Shown in pieces: positions 52,022 through 59,489 of a stretch of 64,000 bases of DNA (position 1 is the stretch's first letter; each line of letters begins with the position of its first letter). The stretch covers positions 62,001 to 126,000 of the forward strand of contig NZ_MSIE01000002.1 in assembly GCF_001921205.1 (NCBI RefSeq), written 5' to 3'. The translations under genes were made by a program, and so were the position numbers. The DNA is from Actinophytocola xanthii (GTDB taxonomy: Bacteria > Actinomycetota > Actinomycetes > Mycobacteriales > Pseudonocardiaceae). The notes beneath the pieces are model-generated. The model was given only the letters and a program-made list of their open reading frames with translations. It was not told the origin of the DNA and did not search any database.

Positions 52022-53089
52022 ATGAACTTCTCAGGAATCGATCACATCGAGCTGTACGTCGGGGACGCGCGGCAGGCGGCCTACTACTACTGCACCGCGT
52101 TCGGGTTCCAGGTCCTGGCCCAGGGTGGTCCGGAGACCGGCCTGAAGGGACAGCGTTCGCTGCTGCTGAGCCAGGGCGACATCCGCATGGTCCTCACCTC
52201 GCCGCTGGTCGCCGACCACCCGGCCGCCGAGTACGTGCGCCGCCACGGCGACGGCGTCGCGGTGATCGCGGTGGAGGTCGACGACGCGGAGCGGGTGTAT
52301 GAGGAGCTGGTGCACCGGGGCGCCGCGGCGGTCTCGGCACCGGCCAGATACGCCGACGATGACGTCGCGGTGACCACCGCGGAGGTGGCCGGCTTCGGCG
52401 ACGTCACCCACCGCCTGGTGCAGCGCACCGGACCGCGGACGGAGTTCCTGCCCGGCGTCTTCCGGATGTCCGAGGTGGACGTCGTGGCGACAGGGCCCCT
52501 GCTGCGGATGATCGACCACTTCGCGGTGTGCGTGCCGGCCGGCGAGCTCGACGGGACCGTCCGGTACTACGAGGACGTGTTCGGGTTCGCGCAGATCTTC
52601 GAGGAGTACATCGAGGTCGGGGAGCAGGGCATGTCCTCCAAGGTGGTGCAGAGCCCGTCGAAGCTGATCACGTTGACGCTCATCGAGCCGGACACCGGCC
52701 GTCGGCGCGGGCAGATCGACGACTTCCTGCAGTGGCACGGCGGAGCCGGCGTCCAGCACATCGCCTTCACCAGCGAGGGCATCAGCGACACCGTGCACGC
52801 GCTCGCCGCCCGCGGTGTCCGGTTCGCCAGCACACCGCCGACCTACTACGACGCGCTCGCCGAGCGGGTGACCGACCTCGCGGTGCCGGTGGAGGAGCTG
52901 CGGGCCGCCGGCGTGCTGGTCGACCGGGACCACTGGGGCCAGCTGCTGCAGATCTTCACCGAGTCGATGCACGTCCGCAGGACGCTGTTCCTCGAGATCA
53001 TCGAACGCCGGGGAGCGCTGACCTTCGGCAGCGGCAACATCCGCGCGCTCTACGAGGCCAAGAACCGAGAGCTGAGCGGTGTGGCGTGA
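52022..53089 (+). CDS. 4-hydroxymandelate synthase-like dioxygenase
   Basis: A 355-residue two-domain VOC dioxygenase of the HPPD/HMS group, with iron ligands H166 (MIDHFAVC), H246 (GVQHIAF) and E325 (FLEIIERR). In HPPD the strand after the second domain core reads FPINEP. Here it is LTLIEP (residues 218-223), as in the 4-hydroxymandelate synthase of Amycolatopsis, which oxidises 4-hydroxyphenylpyruvate at the benzylic carbon. LEIIERRGALTFGSGNIRALYEA also matches. HMS usually precedes 4-hydroxymandelate oxidase for hydroxyphenylglycine; no such oxidase is in this window. HPPD is less likely but not excluded. Confidence 0.85.
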   Translation: MNFSGIDHIELYVGDARQAAYYYCTAFGFQVLAQGGPETGLKGQRSLLLSQGDIRMVLTSPLVADHPAAEYVRRHGDGVAVIAVEVDDAERVYEELVHRGAAAVSAPARYADDDVAVTTAEVAGFGDVTHRLVQRTGPRTEFLPGVFRMSEVDVVATGPLLRMIDHFAVCVPAGELDGTVRYYEDVFGFAQIFEEYIEVGEQGMSSKVVQSPSKLITLTLIEPDTGRRRGQIDDFLQWHGGAGVQHIAFTSEGISDTVHALAARGVRFASTPPTYYDALAERVTDLAVPVEELRAAGVLVDRDHWGQLLQIFTESMHVRRTLFLEIIERRGALTFGSGNIRALYEAKNRELSGVA

Positions 53090-53121
53090 GCACGAACACC
53101 GAGCCAAGCGGGAGGAACCAG

Positions 53122-54030
53122 GTGACCACGACCGAACGGTTCGCACTGTCCGAACAGGAGCTGGAGCTGCTGCCCTCGGACGAGGACGTGGCGTTCTACG
53201 CCGAGCATGGCTGGTACATGTCGAAGAAACTGTTCACCGACGCCGAGGTGGACGAGCTGGTGGCGGCGAGCGAGCGGTACTACGCGGGTGCGCGGTCGCG
53301 GCGGTTACCGGTGCGACCGCCGCGGCTCGCGTACTGGACGCCGGAGCGCGGCGACGTGCAGCGACACAACGACTACGTGCACTACGAGAGCGACCCGCTT
53401 GCCAAGCTACTGCTCAAACCGGTCATCGGTGCCGTGGCCGCCCGGCTGGCCGCGGCCGAGGAGATCCGCGTCTTCCAGTCGACCCTCATCTACAAGCCGC
53501 CGGTCTCCGGCGAGCCGTCCAACATCGTCCCCTGGCATTTCGACAAACACTACTGGGCGTCCTCGTCGTCGGAGAACATGCTGACCGCGTTCATCCCGTT
53601 CCACGACTGCGATGAGGACATGGGCACCATCACGATGGTGGACGGTAGTCACCGGTGGACCGAGATCGGGGCCGACGATAGCACCACCCGCCATTTCGCC
53701 GAACGCGACCGGTCGCAACTGGAACGTATGCTGGTCGAGAACGCGGCATACAACGGCGCCGACGTGCGTAAAATCCCGATGGTGATCGCCAAAGGACACA
53801 TGAGCTTCCACCACTGCCGGACCTACCATGGTAGTGGTGCGAACACGAGTGCGCGTCCGCGCCGCGCCGTTTCCTTGCACCTTCAGGACGGCGCCAACGA
53901 ATTTCGTGAGTTTCCGTTGGCTGACGGCACTTTCGCGTTCTACAATCATGACAGTGTCGTTCGAAAGACTTCGGACGGCCGTCCGGACTATTCGGATCCG
54001 GATTACTGTCCCGTTCTGTGGCGACGTTAA
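53122..54030 (+). CDS. Phytanoyl-CoA dioxygenase-family Fe(II)/2-oxoglutarate enzyme
   Basis: 302 residues from the GTG at 53122, chosen for GGAGG at 53111-53115; an earlier GTG overlapping the previous stop is possible. The facial triad is visible as WHFDKHYW (His-x-Asp) and a distal His in FHHCRTYHGSG. The 2-oxoglutarate-binding Arg is in RPRRAVSLHLQ. PhyH enzymes hydroxylate, halogenate or desaturate pathway intermediates. The 3' third (about 53680-54030) is richer in A/T and uses less biased codons than its neighbours. Confidence 0.88.
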   Translation: MTTTERFALSEQELELLPSDEDVAFYAEHGWYMSKKLFTDAEVDELVAASERYYAGARSRRLPVRPPRLAYWTPERGDVQRHNDYVHYESDPLAKLLLKPVIGAVAARLAAAEEIRVFQSTLIYKPPVSGEPSNIVPWHFDKHYWASSSSENMLTAFIPFHDCDEDMGTITMVDGSHRWTEIGADDSTTRHFAERDRSQLERMLVENAAYNGADVRKIPMVIAKGHMSFHHCRTYHGSGANTSARPRRAVSLHLQDGANEFREFPLADGTFAFYNHDSVVRKTSDGRPDYSDPDYCPVLWRR

Positions 54031-54057
54031 ACCCACGAAACACTGAGGAGTACAGCT

Positions 54058-54855
54058 TTGTCCAGATACGACTGGGGACAGACGCATCCGGGAATCGACC
54101 GCCTCGAGAAGGCCGTCGCCGAGGCACGCGACCGTGTCGTGCAGCACCCGCTGTACGCCGGTCTGGACACCCACGAGGCCATCGTCGTATTCATGGAGCA
54201 CCACGTCTTCGCGGTGTGGGACTTCATGTCGCTGCTGAAGTCGCTGCAACGCGAGCTGACCTGTGTGACCGTGCCGTGGATCCCGACCGGACCGACCGGT
54301 AGCCGCAGGCTCATCAACGACATCGTGATGGTCGAGGAGTCCGACGAGCTCGGAAGCGGCTTCATCAGCCACTTCGAGCTCTACGTCAACGGCATGCGCG
54401 AGGCGGGTGCCGACACCACCGCGATCGACCGGCTGATCGAGCTGCTGCGCGACGGCACCGGCGTTCAGGACGCGCTCGTGCGGGCCGGGGTGCCGGCTCC
54501 CTCGGTGGCGTTCGCCGGCACCACCTGGAACATCATCGAGAACCTGCCGGTGCACTGCCAGGCCGCGGCGTTCGCATTCGGGCGGGAGGACCTGATCCCG
54601 GACATGTTCACCCAGGTCGTCTCGATCAACGAGCGGAGCAGGAAGCTCGGCACGTTCATCGACTACCTCGAGCGGCACATCGAGGTTGACGGCGAGCAGC
54701 ACACCCCGATGGCCATGCAGATGGTCACCGACCTGTGCGGCGACGACGAGCGGAAGTGGCAGGACTGCGCCGAGACGGTGAACACCGCCCTTGCCGCCAG
54801 GGCGACGCTCTGGGACAGCATCCTGACGGCCATCAAGAACCGTTCCACCGACTGA
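54058..54855 (+). CDS. DUF3050 heme-oxygenase-like (HDO-type) protein
   Basis: A 265-residue protein starting at TTG behind [26 protein letters not shown], then [13 protein letters not shown], is the DUF3050 hallmark. The later [15 protein letters not shown] and [13 protein letters not shown] supply the Glu, His and Asp residues that bind two irons in heme-oxygenase-like diiron enzymes. Members of that superfamily catalyse N-oxygenation, C-C cleavage and desaturation. It follows the PhyH gene by 27 bp. The reaction is unknown; an oxidative step on the acyl or amino intermediate is likely. Confidence 0.8.
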   Translation: MSRYDWGQTHPGIDRLEKAVAEARDRVVQHPLYAGLDTHEAIVVFMEHHVFAVWDFMSLLKSLQRELTCVTVPWIPTGPTGSRRLINDIVMVEESDELGSGFISHFELYVNGMREAGADTTAIDRLIELLRDGTGVQDALVRAGVPAPSVAFAGTTWNIIENLPVHCQAAAFAFGREDLIPDMFTQVVSINERSRKLGTFIDYLERHIEVDGEQHTPMAMQMVTDLCGDDERKWQDCAETVNTALAARATLWDSILTAIKNRSTD

Positions 54856-54863
54856 GAGCGACC

Positions 54864-55889
54864 GTGACGCAGACACCGGTGGGCGGGGAGTTCGCGCGGC
54901 GCAAGCTGCTCGGCATCCTGTCGGGTAGCTGGGTCGCCCAGTGCTGTTACGCCGTGGCGAAGCTCGGGGTGCCGGACCTGCTGGCCGAGGGACCGTGCTC
55001 GGTCGACGAGCTCGCCTCTCGGTGCGGGGCCGACCCCGGTGCGCTGGCGCGGCTGCTGCGTGGCATGGCCTCGATCGGCCTGTTCCGCAGGACGGCACCG
55101 GGAACCTACGCGCTGACCTCGGTCACCGAGTGCCTGCGCTCGGACGTGCCTGGCTCGCTCCGGCAGACCGCGATCCTGGACGGGGAGGAGGTGTTCCGGT
55201 CCTTCGCCGAGATCCTGCACACGGTGCGGACCGGAGCACCGGCCTTCGACATCGTCCACGGCGAGCCGTTCTACGACTACCTGGGCGACAACCGGGCGGC
55301 CGCGGCGACCTTCACGGAGGCGATGGACGCGAACCGGCTGCCGACCACCCTGGCGGACTGTGACTTCTCCGGGGTGGACACGCTGGTGGACGTCGGCGGC
55401 GGCAGCGGGGGCCTGCTGACCGCGGTGCTGACCGTCCATCCGGCGATGCGAGGTGTGCTCCTCGAGCTGCCGGAGGCGGTCCGCCAGGCAGCGAAGAGGA
55501 CGGTCGAGGTGGGACTCGCCGACCGGGTCGAGCTCGTCGAGGGCAGCTTCTTCGACGCCGTGCCCGGCGGGGGAGACGCCTACGTGCTCGCGCGGGTGCT
55601 GCACAACTGGACGGACGAGGAGGCGCTGCTGATCCTGCGGCGGGTGCGGGCCGCGATGGCGCCGGGCACCAGGCTGGTCGTGTTCGAGCAGCTGATGGCC
55701 GACGAGCACGAGAACCCGGACGCGGCCTCCGGAATGGTCGACCTGCTGATGCTCGTGCTGCTCGAAGGGCACGACCGGACCGAGGAGCACTACCGCCGGT
55801 TGCTGGCCGAGTCCGGGTTCGTCCTCGACGCGGTGCACCACGGCGTCGGCGCCGCCGCGGACAGCGCACTCGTCGCGCGGGCGACCTGA
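54864..55889 (+). CDS. SAM-dependent O-methyltransferase
   Basis: 341 residues from a GTG 8 bp after the DUF3050 stop. The N-terminal winged-helix dimerisation domain (VDELASRCGADPGALARLLR) is followed by a Rossmann core with SAM motif LVDVGGGSGG. The acetylserotonin-OMT-type catalytic region is LARVLHNWTDEEALLIL. Enzymes of this group methylate phenols or enols in antibiotic pathways. A phenolic OH coming from the 4-hydroxymandelate-type unit is the obvious candidate. Confidence 0.88.
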   Translation: MTQTPVGGEFARRKLLGILSGSWVAQCCYAVAKLGVPDLLAEGPCSVDELASRCGADPGALARLLRGMASIGLFRRTAPGTYALTSVTECLRSDVPGSLRQTAILDGEEVFRSFAEILHTVRTGAPAFDIVHGEPFYDYLGDNRAAAATFTEAMDANRLPTTLADCDFSGVDTLVDVGGGSGGLLTAVLTVHPAMRGVLLELPEAVRQAAKRTVEVGLADRVELVEGSFFDAVPGGGDAYVLARVLHNWTDEEALLILRRVRAAMAPGTRLVVFEQLMADEHENPDAASGMVDLLMLVLLEGHDRTEEHYRRLLAESGFVLDAVHHGVGAAADSALVARAT

Positions 55890-55923
55890 GATCCGCCCCG
55901 ACCCAGGGAAAGGAGGTGCGGCG

Positions 55924-57174
55924 ATGACCGGACCGACAACGGCTGTCCACAGGGGAACGACCAGCTCGCTCGGTGCGCTGCTCTCCCGACAGGGGCGGCG
56001 GGACCCCAACCCGTTCTACGCGGAGCTGCACCGGCGGGGGCCGGTGTGCGCGCTGTCGGCGCAGGACCGGTTCGACCTGGTGGTACACGGCTACGACGCG
56101 GTGCACCAGGCACTGCGCGACCCGGCCCTGCACGTGATGACCGGTGAGTACCGCGATCGACAGGGCGGCACCCGGTGGCGCGGCCACAGCTCGTTGCGCG
56201 TGCTGGCCGGCTCAATGTTCCTCAGCGAGGGAGCCGACCACAGCCGGATGCGGCGGCGGTTCGCCCAGGCGTTCAGCGCGCGGCGGGTGGCGGCGCTCGA
56301 ACCCGCGGTGAAGCGGATCGTGGCGCGCCGGCTCGACCGCCTCGCCGAGATCGGTGCGGGCGGCGCGCCGGTGGACCTGCTCGCGGAGTTCGCGCTGCCC
56401 GTTCCCAGCGACGTGGTCGGCGAGCTGCTCGGGGTGCCCGAGTCCGACCGGGACTGGTTCCCGCCGCGGGTCCGTGCCTTCGGCGCGATCCTCGACCTCG
56501 GCGCCGGGGTCTGGCGCTATCAGCAGGCGGCCGACGCCGCCGCCGACGAGCTCTCCGGGTACTTCGCCGAGCTGCTCGCCGCCCGCCGGGCGCAGCCGCG
56601 CGCGGATCTGGTGAGCGCGCTGGTCACCGCCGGGGACGGGGTGCCGGGTGAGGACGACGAGCTGATTGCGAACCTGGTGACCACCTACAACGGCGGCTTC
56701 GTCACCACGACCCACCTCATCGGCAACGGGACGCGGATCCTGCTGGACGACCCGGCCGAGAAGGCGCGGGTGCTGGCCGACCCGGCGCGGACGGAGGGGT
56801 TCCTGCGGGAGGTCCTGCGCTACGAGCCGCCGGTGCACTTCTCGACCAGGTGGGCGGCGTCGGCCACCGAGCTCGCCGGGACGGCCGTGCCGAGGGACAG
56901 CAGGGTGCTCGTGCTGCTCGGCGCCGCCAACCGCGACCCGCGCCGCTTCACCGACCCGGACACGTTCGACCCGGGGCGCGACGAGGGGCCACCGCTGGCC
57001 TTCGGCGCCGGCGTCCACTACTGCCTGGGTGCCGCGCTGAGCGCGATGGAGGGCAGGATCGCGCTGCCCATGCTGCTGCGGCGTTTCCCCGACCTCGCGC
57101 TCGCCGGGGAGCCCGGCGAGCGGACGACGCTGATGCTCCGCGGCTACGAGTCCCTCCCGGTGACCGTGTCATGA
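55924..57174 (+). CDS. Cytochrome P450 with atypical I-helix
   Basis: A 416-residue P450 behind AAAGGAGGTG. It has ExxR in EVLRYEPP and the heme loop FGAGVHYCLGAAL with the axial Cys. The I-helix segment reads TYNGGFVTTTH, where most P450s have A-G-x-[DE]-T; the acidic residue is absent. That change is seen in P450s that use the substrate for proton delivery or do unusual chemistry. The stop overlaps the KAS III start (ATGA). Confidence 0.9.
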   Translation: MTGPTTAVHRGTTSSLGALLSRQGRRDPNPFYAELHRRGPVCALSAQDRFDLVVHGYDAVHQALRDPALHVMTGEYRDRQGGTRWRGHSSLRVLAGSMFLSEGADHSRMRRRFAQAFSARRVAALEPAVKRIVARRLDRLAEIGAGGAPVDLLAEFALPVPSDVVGELLGVPESDRDWFPPRVRAFGAILDLGAGVWRYQQAADAAADELSGYFAELLAARRAQPRADLVSALVTAGDGVPGEDDELIANLVTTYNGGFVTTTHLIGNGTRILLDDPAEKARVLADPARTEGFLREVLRYEPPVHFSTRWAASATELAGTAVPRDSRVLVLLGAANRDPRRFTDPDTFDPGRDEGPPLAFGAGVHYCLGAALSAMEGRIALPMLLRRFPDLALAGEPGERTTLMLRGYESLPVTVS

Positions 57175-58430
57175 CAACGACGCTGGCGGACGTCGCCGCG
57201 TTCCTCCCGGAGCGCAGGGTGCCGGTTGAGGAGCTGGGACCCGAGCTGGGGCTGCGCGGGACGCAGGTACGGGTGCTGCGCCGGTTCAACGGTCTGGGGG
57301 AGGTGCGCCGCCAGCGTCCGGGTGAGACGCTGGTCGACCTCCTCGAAGGAGCGGTACGCGCGCTTGCGTCGCTGCGCGGGCGCGAGCACCTGGTGCGGTA
57401 CGTGATCCACGCGCGCGGCGTGCCGGTCGTCGTGCCCTACCCGGTGAACCCGGTGCACGAGCTGCTGGCGAGGCTCGGCCTCCGCTGCACGACCGCGTTC
57501 ACGGTCACCCACCACGCCTGCGTGTCCGCCCTGGTGGCGATCGACGTCGCCGGGCGCCTGGTCGCGCGGCATCCCGACCCGGGTGCGCTCGCGCTGGTGG
57601 TGGCCGGCGAGCAGGTGTTCACCCAGGACCAGCGGCTCGCGCCGGACCACCGCGTGTTCGGCGAGGGGGCCGGTGCCTGCCTGGTCTCGGCCGACGGCCC
57701 AGGGGACGCACTGCTGTCCTTCGCGTCCGGTCAACGCGGCGACCTCGACCACTACGGCACCGACGGCGCCGCGGCGATGGAGGGGTTCGCGCGGGAGTAC
57801 ACCGAGCTGCTCGGTGAGGTGATCCTCGCCGCGGTCAAGCGGGCCGACCTCTCCCTGGACGACATCGCGCTCGTGCTGCCGCACAACGTGAACGTGGTGT
57901 CATGGCGACGGGTCTGCCGTCGGCTCGGCCTGCCGGTGGACCGGGTGCTGCTCGACAACGTGCCGCTGGTGGGCCACACGCCCTCGGCGGACACCTTCAT
58001 CAACCACGCGTCCGCGGTCGCGCTCGGGCGGCTCGCCCCCGGCGACCGGTACCTCACCGCGGGCGCCGGCCTCGGCTCGGTCTTCTCCGCGATGGTCCTC
58101 GAGCACAAGGTCTCCGAACACACCGTCTCAGCGACACACGGGAGCGGGAACATGGCGGCAACCGACCTGCGCACCCGGGTCGTCAGCACCCTCGGTGTCC
58201 TGTTGGGACGGATGTTCGGCGACGACCTCCCCGCGGTGTGCGAGGAGACCAGGCTGTTCGACGAGCTCGGGCTCAGCAGCTCGAGGACCCTCGAGCTGCT
58301 GCTCGCCCTCGAGGACCAGCTCGATCTCCAGGTGGACGTCGAGGAGATCGACCGGCGCGACCTCGCCTCGGTCGGCTCGCTGGCGGACTTCGTCGTGGCC
58401 CACGTGGACGGCGGTGAGCCGTGTTCGTGA
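57171..58430 (+). CDS. KAS III-like enzyme fused to an acyl carrier domain
   Basis: A 419-residue fusion. Residues about 1-325 are a KAS III-type thiolase fold: nucleophile C117 in THHACVSALVAI, His 238 in VLPHNVNVVSW, and VGHTPSADTFINHASAV, where H269 replaces the usual Asn. Residues about 335-415 are a carrier domain with FDELGLSSSRTLELLL (attachment Ser near 370; the customary Asp before it is Ser). The join is in frame. It could load a starter acyl group or transfer an acyl group to another nucleophile, held on its own carrier. A 4-bp overlap with the next gene follows. Confidence 0.85.
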   Translation: MTTTLADVAAFLPERRVPVEELGPELGLRGTQVRVLRRFNGLGEVRRQRPGETLVDLLEGAVRALASLRGREHLVRYVIHARGVPVVVPYPVNPVHELLARLGLRCTTAFTVTHHACVSALVAIDVAGRLVARHPDPGALALVVAGEQVFTQDQRLAPDHRVFGEGAGACLVSADGPGDALLSFASGQRGDLDHYGTDGAAAMEGFAREYTELLGEVILAAVKRADLSLDDIALVLPHNVNVVSWRRVCRRLGLPVDRVLLDNVPLVGHTPSADTFINHASAVALGRLAPGDRYLTAGAGLGSVFSAMVLEHKVSEHTVSATHGSGNMAATDLRTRVVSTLGVLLGRMFGDDLPAVCEETRLFDELGLSSSRTLELLLALEDQLDLQVDVEEIDRRDLASVGSLADFVVAHVDGGEPCS

Positions 58431-59278
58431 CCGGTCGACCGGTGACGGGAACGGGCCTGGCGCTGCGGCGGGTGGCCCGCCGCAGCGAGGACACCGACTC
58501 GCCGCTCGCCGCCCACCCGGCGCTGCGGCCTTACCTCGCCGACCTCGCCGCCGCCCGCGGGCTGGCCCTGCGCGAGGAGGTGCTCGGCACCGGCCAGGCC
58601 TACGCCGAGCTCGCCGCGACCCTGGTCGAGGCGGTCACGTCACCGGAGGAGCCGGTCGACCTGCTGGTGCTGGCCTACGGCGTGCCCGACGTGCAGCCCG
58701 GACGCAACACCGCGCTGCGCCTAGCCGAGCACTGCCCGGGCCGCCCGCTCGCGTTCGCGGTCTGCGACCAGGGGCCTGCAGCGGCGTTCACCGCGCTGCG
58801 GGTGGCCGCCGAGTTCGCGGCGACCGGCGCATGCGCCCGGGCGGTGCTGGTGGTCGCCGAGCAGGCCGCGCTGCCCTACCCGCTCGCCACGCCGGCACCC
58901 ATGCCCGACCGGCACGCGGCGGTGGCGCTGCTGTTGGAGACCGGCCCGGCGCCGGTGGACGTCCGGTCGCACCCGGCGCTGCCGCCCGAGGCGGTCGGTG
59001 CCGTGCTCGCGGCCGAGGTCGCCGAGCTGGTCGGCGAGCGCGACGGCGTCCGGCTCGTCCTGGGGCCGGGGGTGGACGTCGGGCCCGAGACGGGTGTCGG
59101 GCCCGACGTGCTCCGCGCGGCGGCGGGCCAGCCCTACACCGGGACGTGGGCGCGCCTCGCCGAGGGCGAGCCGGGCGCGTTCCTGGTGGTCGCCGACTAC
59201 GACCCGGTGCTCGGCTACCTGTGCGTGGCCGGGTTCGAGAAAAGCCCGCGGCCGGTCGCCCACGCGGCGGTCGGCTGA
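58427..59278 (+). CDS. Short thiolase-fold ketosynthase-like protein
   Basis: 283 residues from the GTG that overlaps the KAS III stop (GTGA); a GTG two codons earlier is possible. FAVCDQGPAAAFTALRVAA resembles the nucleophile loop of KAS III-like enzymes, with a Cys (about residue 100). CARAVLVVAEQAALP is the following strand. The region with catalytic His and Asn is not recognisable, so it may be a non-catalytic partner of the KAS III-carrier fusion. It ends 45 bp before the short repeat-peptide ORF. Confidence 0.6.
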   Translation: MTGRPVTGTGLALRRVARRSEDTDSPLAAHPALRPYLADLAAARGLALREEVLGTGQAYAELAATLVEAVTSPEEPVDLLVLAYGVPDVQPGRNTALRLAEHCPGRPLAFAVCDQGPAAAFTALRVAAEFAATGACARAVLVVAEQAALPYPLATPAPMPDRHAAVALLLETGPAPVDVRSHPALPPEAVGAVLAAEVAELVGERDGVRLVLGPGVDVGPETGVGPDVLRAAAGQPYTGTWARLAEGEPGAFLVVADYDPVLGYLCVAGFEKSPRPVAHAAVG

Positions 59279-59323
59279 GTGTCCAGGTCGGGCAGGCGGT
59301 CGGAGTGGAGGGAGGTGGTTGGG

Positions 59324-59383
59324 ATGCGTATCGAGGACAAGCCGATGGTGGAGGACAAGCCAATGATCGAGGACAAGCCCTGA
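59324..59383 (+). CDS. 19-residue repeat peptide, possible peptide precursor
   Basis: A perfect Shine-Dalgarno GGAGGTGG (59311-59318) precedes an ATG at 59324 by 5 nt. The frame encodes 19 residues built from three hexads, each E-D-K-P after M-I, M-V or R-I, then TGA. At DNA level GAGGACAAGCC recurs three times at 18-nt spacing. No longer in-frame start precedes it. It sits inside the cluster, ahead of two hairpins. It could be a ribosomal peptide precursor, a leader peptide for attenuation of the downstream exporter gene, or chance. No typical RiPP enzyme is seen next to it. Confidence 0.4.
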   Translation: MRIEDKPMVEDKPMIEDKP

Positions 59384-59384
59384 T

Positions 59385-59409
59385 GACGTCGTCTTCCCGA
59401 GACGACGTC
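59385..59409 (+). terminator. Hairpin directly after the repeat-peptide ORF
   Basis: GACGTCGTCT (59385-59394), loop TCCCG, AGACGACGTC (59400-59409): a perfect 10-bp stem starting 2 nt after the TGA. It may be an attenuator or terminator. Confidence 0.6.
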
Positions 59410-59420
59410 TGACGACGTCC

Positions 59421-59459
59421 GGTGTGCGGGGGCGCGCCCCCGCCGCGTCCCCGCACACC
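59421..59459 (+). terminator. Second hairpin before the exporter gene
   Basis: GGTGTGCGGGG (59421-59431) pairs with CCCCGCACACC (59449-59459). The inner part GGCGCGCCCCC can form an additional stem. It ends 30 bp before the MFS start and would put the exporter gene under separate control. Confidence 0.6.
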
Positions 59460-59489
59460 ATCCGCCGAACCGCGAGAAAGGGTCCGCCG

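Noticed and set aside
52022-53089. Calling the VOC dioxygenase 4-hydroxyphenylpyruvate dioxygenase (homogentisate pathway)
   Set aside because: The HPPD substrate-site motif FPINEP is replaced by LTLIEP as in hydroxymandelate synthases, and no homogentisate catabolic genes are near.
59305-59412. Alternative frame over the repeat peptide encoding a Gly/Gln/Asp-rich peptide (RGQADGGGQ)
   Set aside because: It has no well-placed ribosome site. The GGAGGTGG sequence serves the ATG at 59324, whose frame gives a cleaner repeat.
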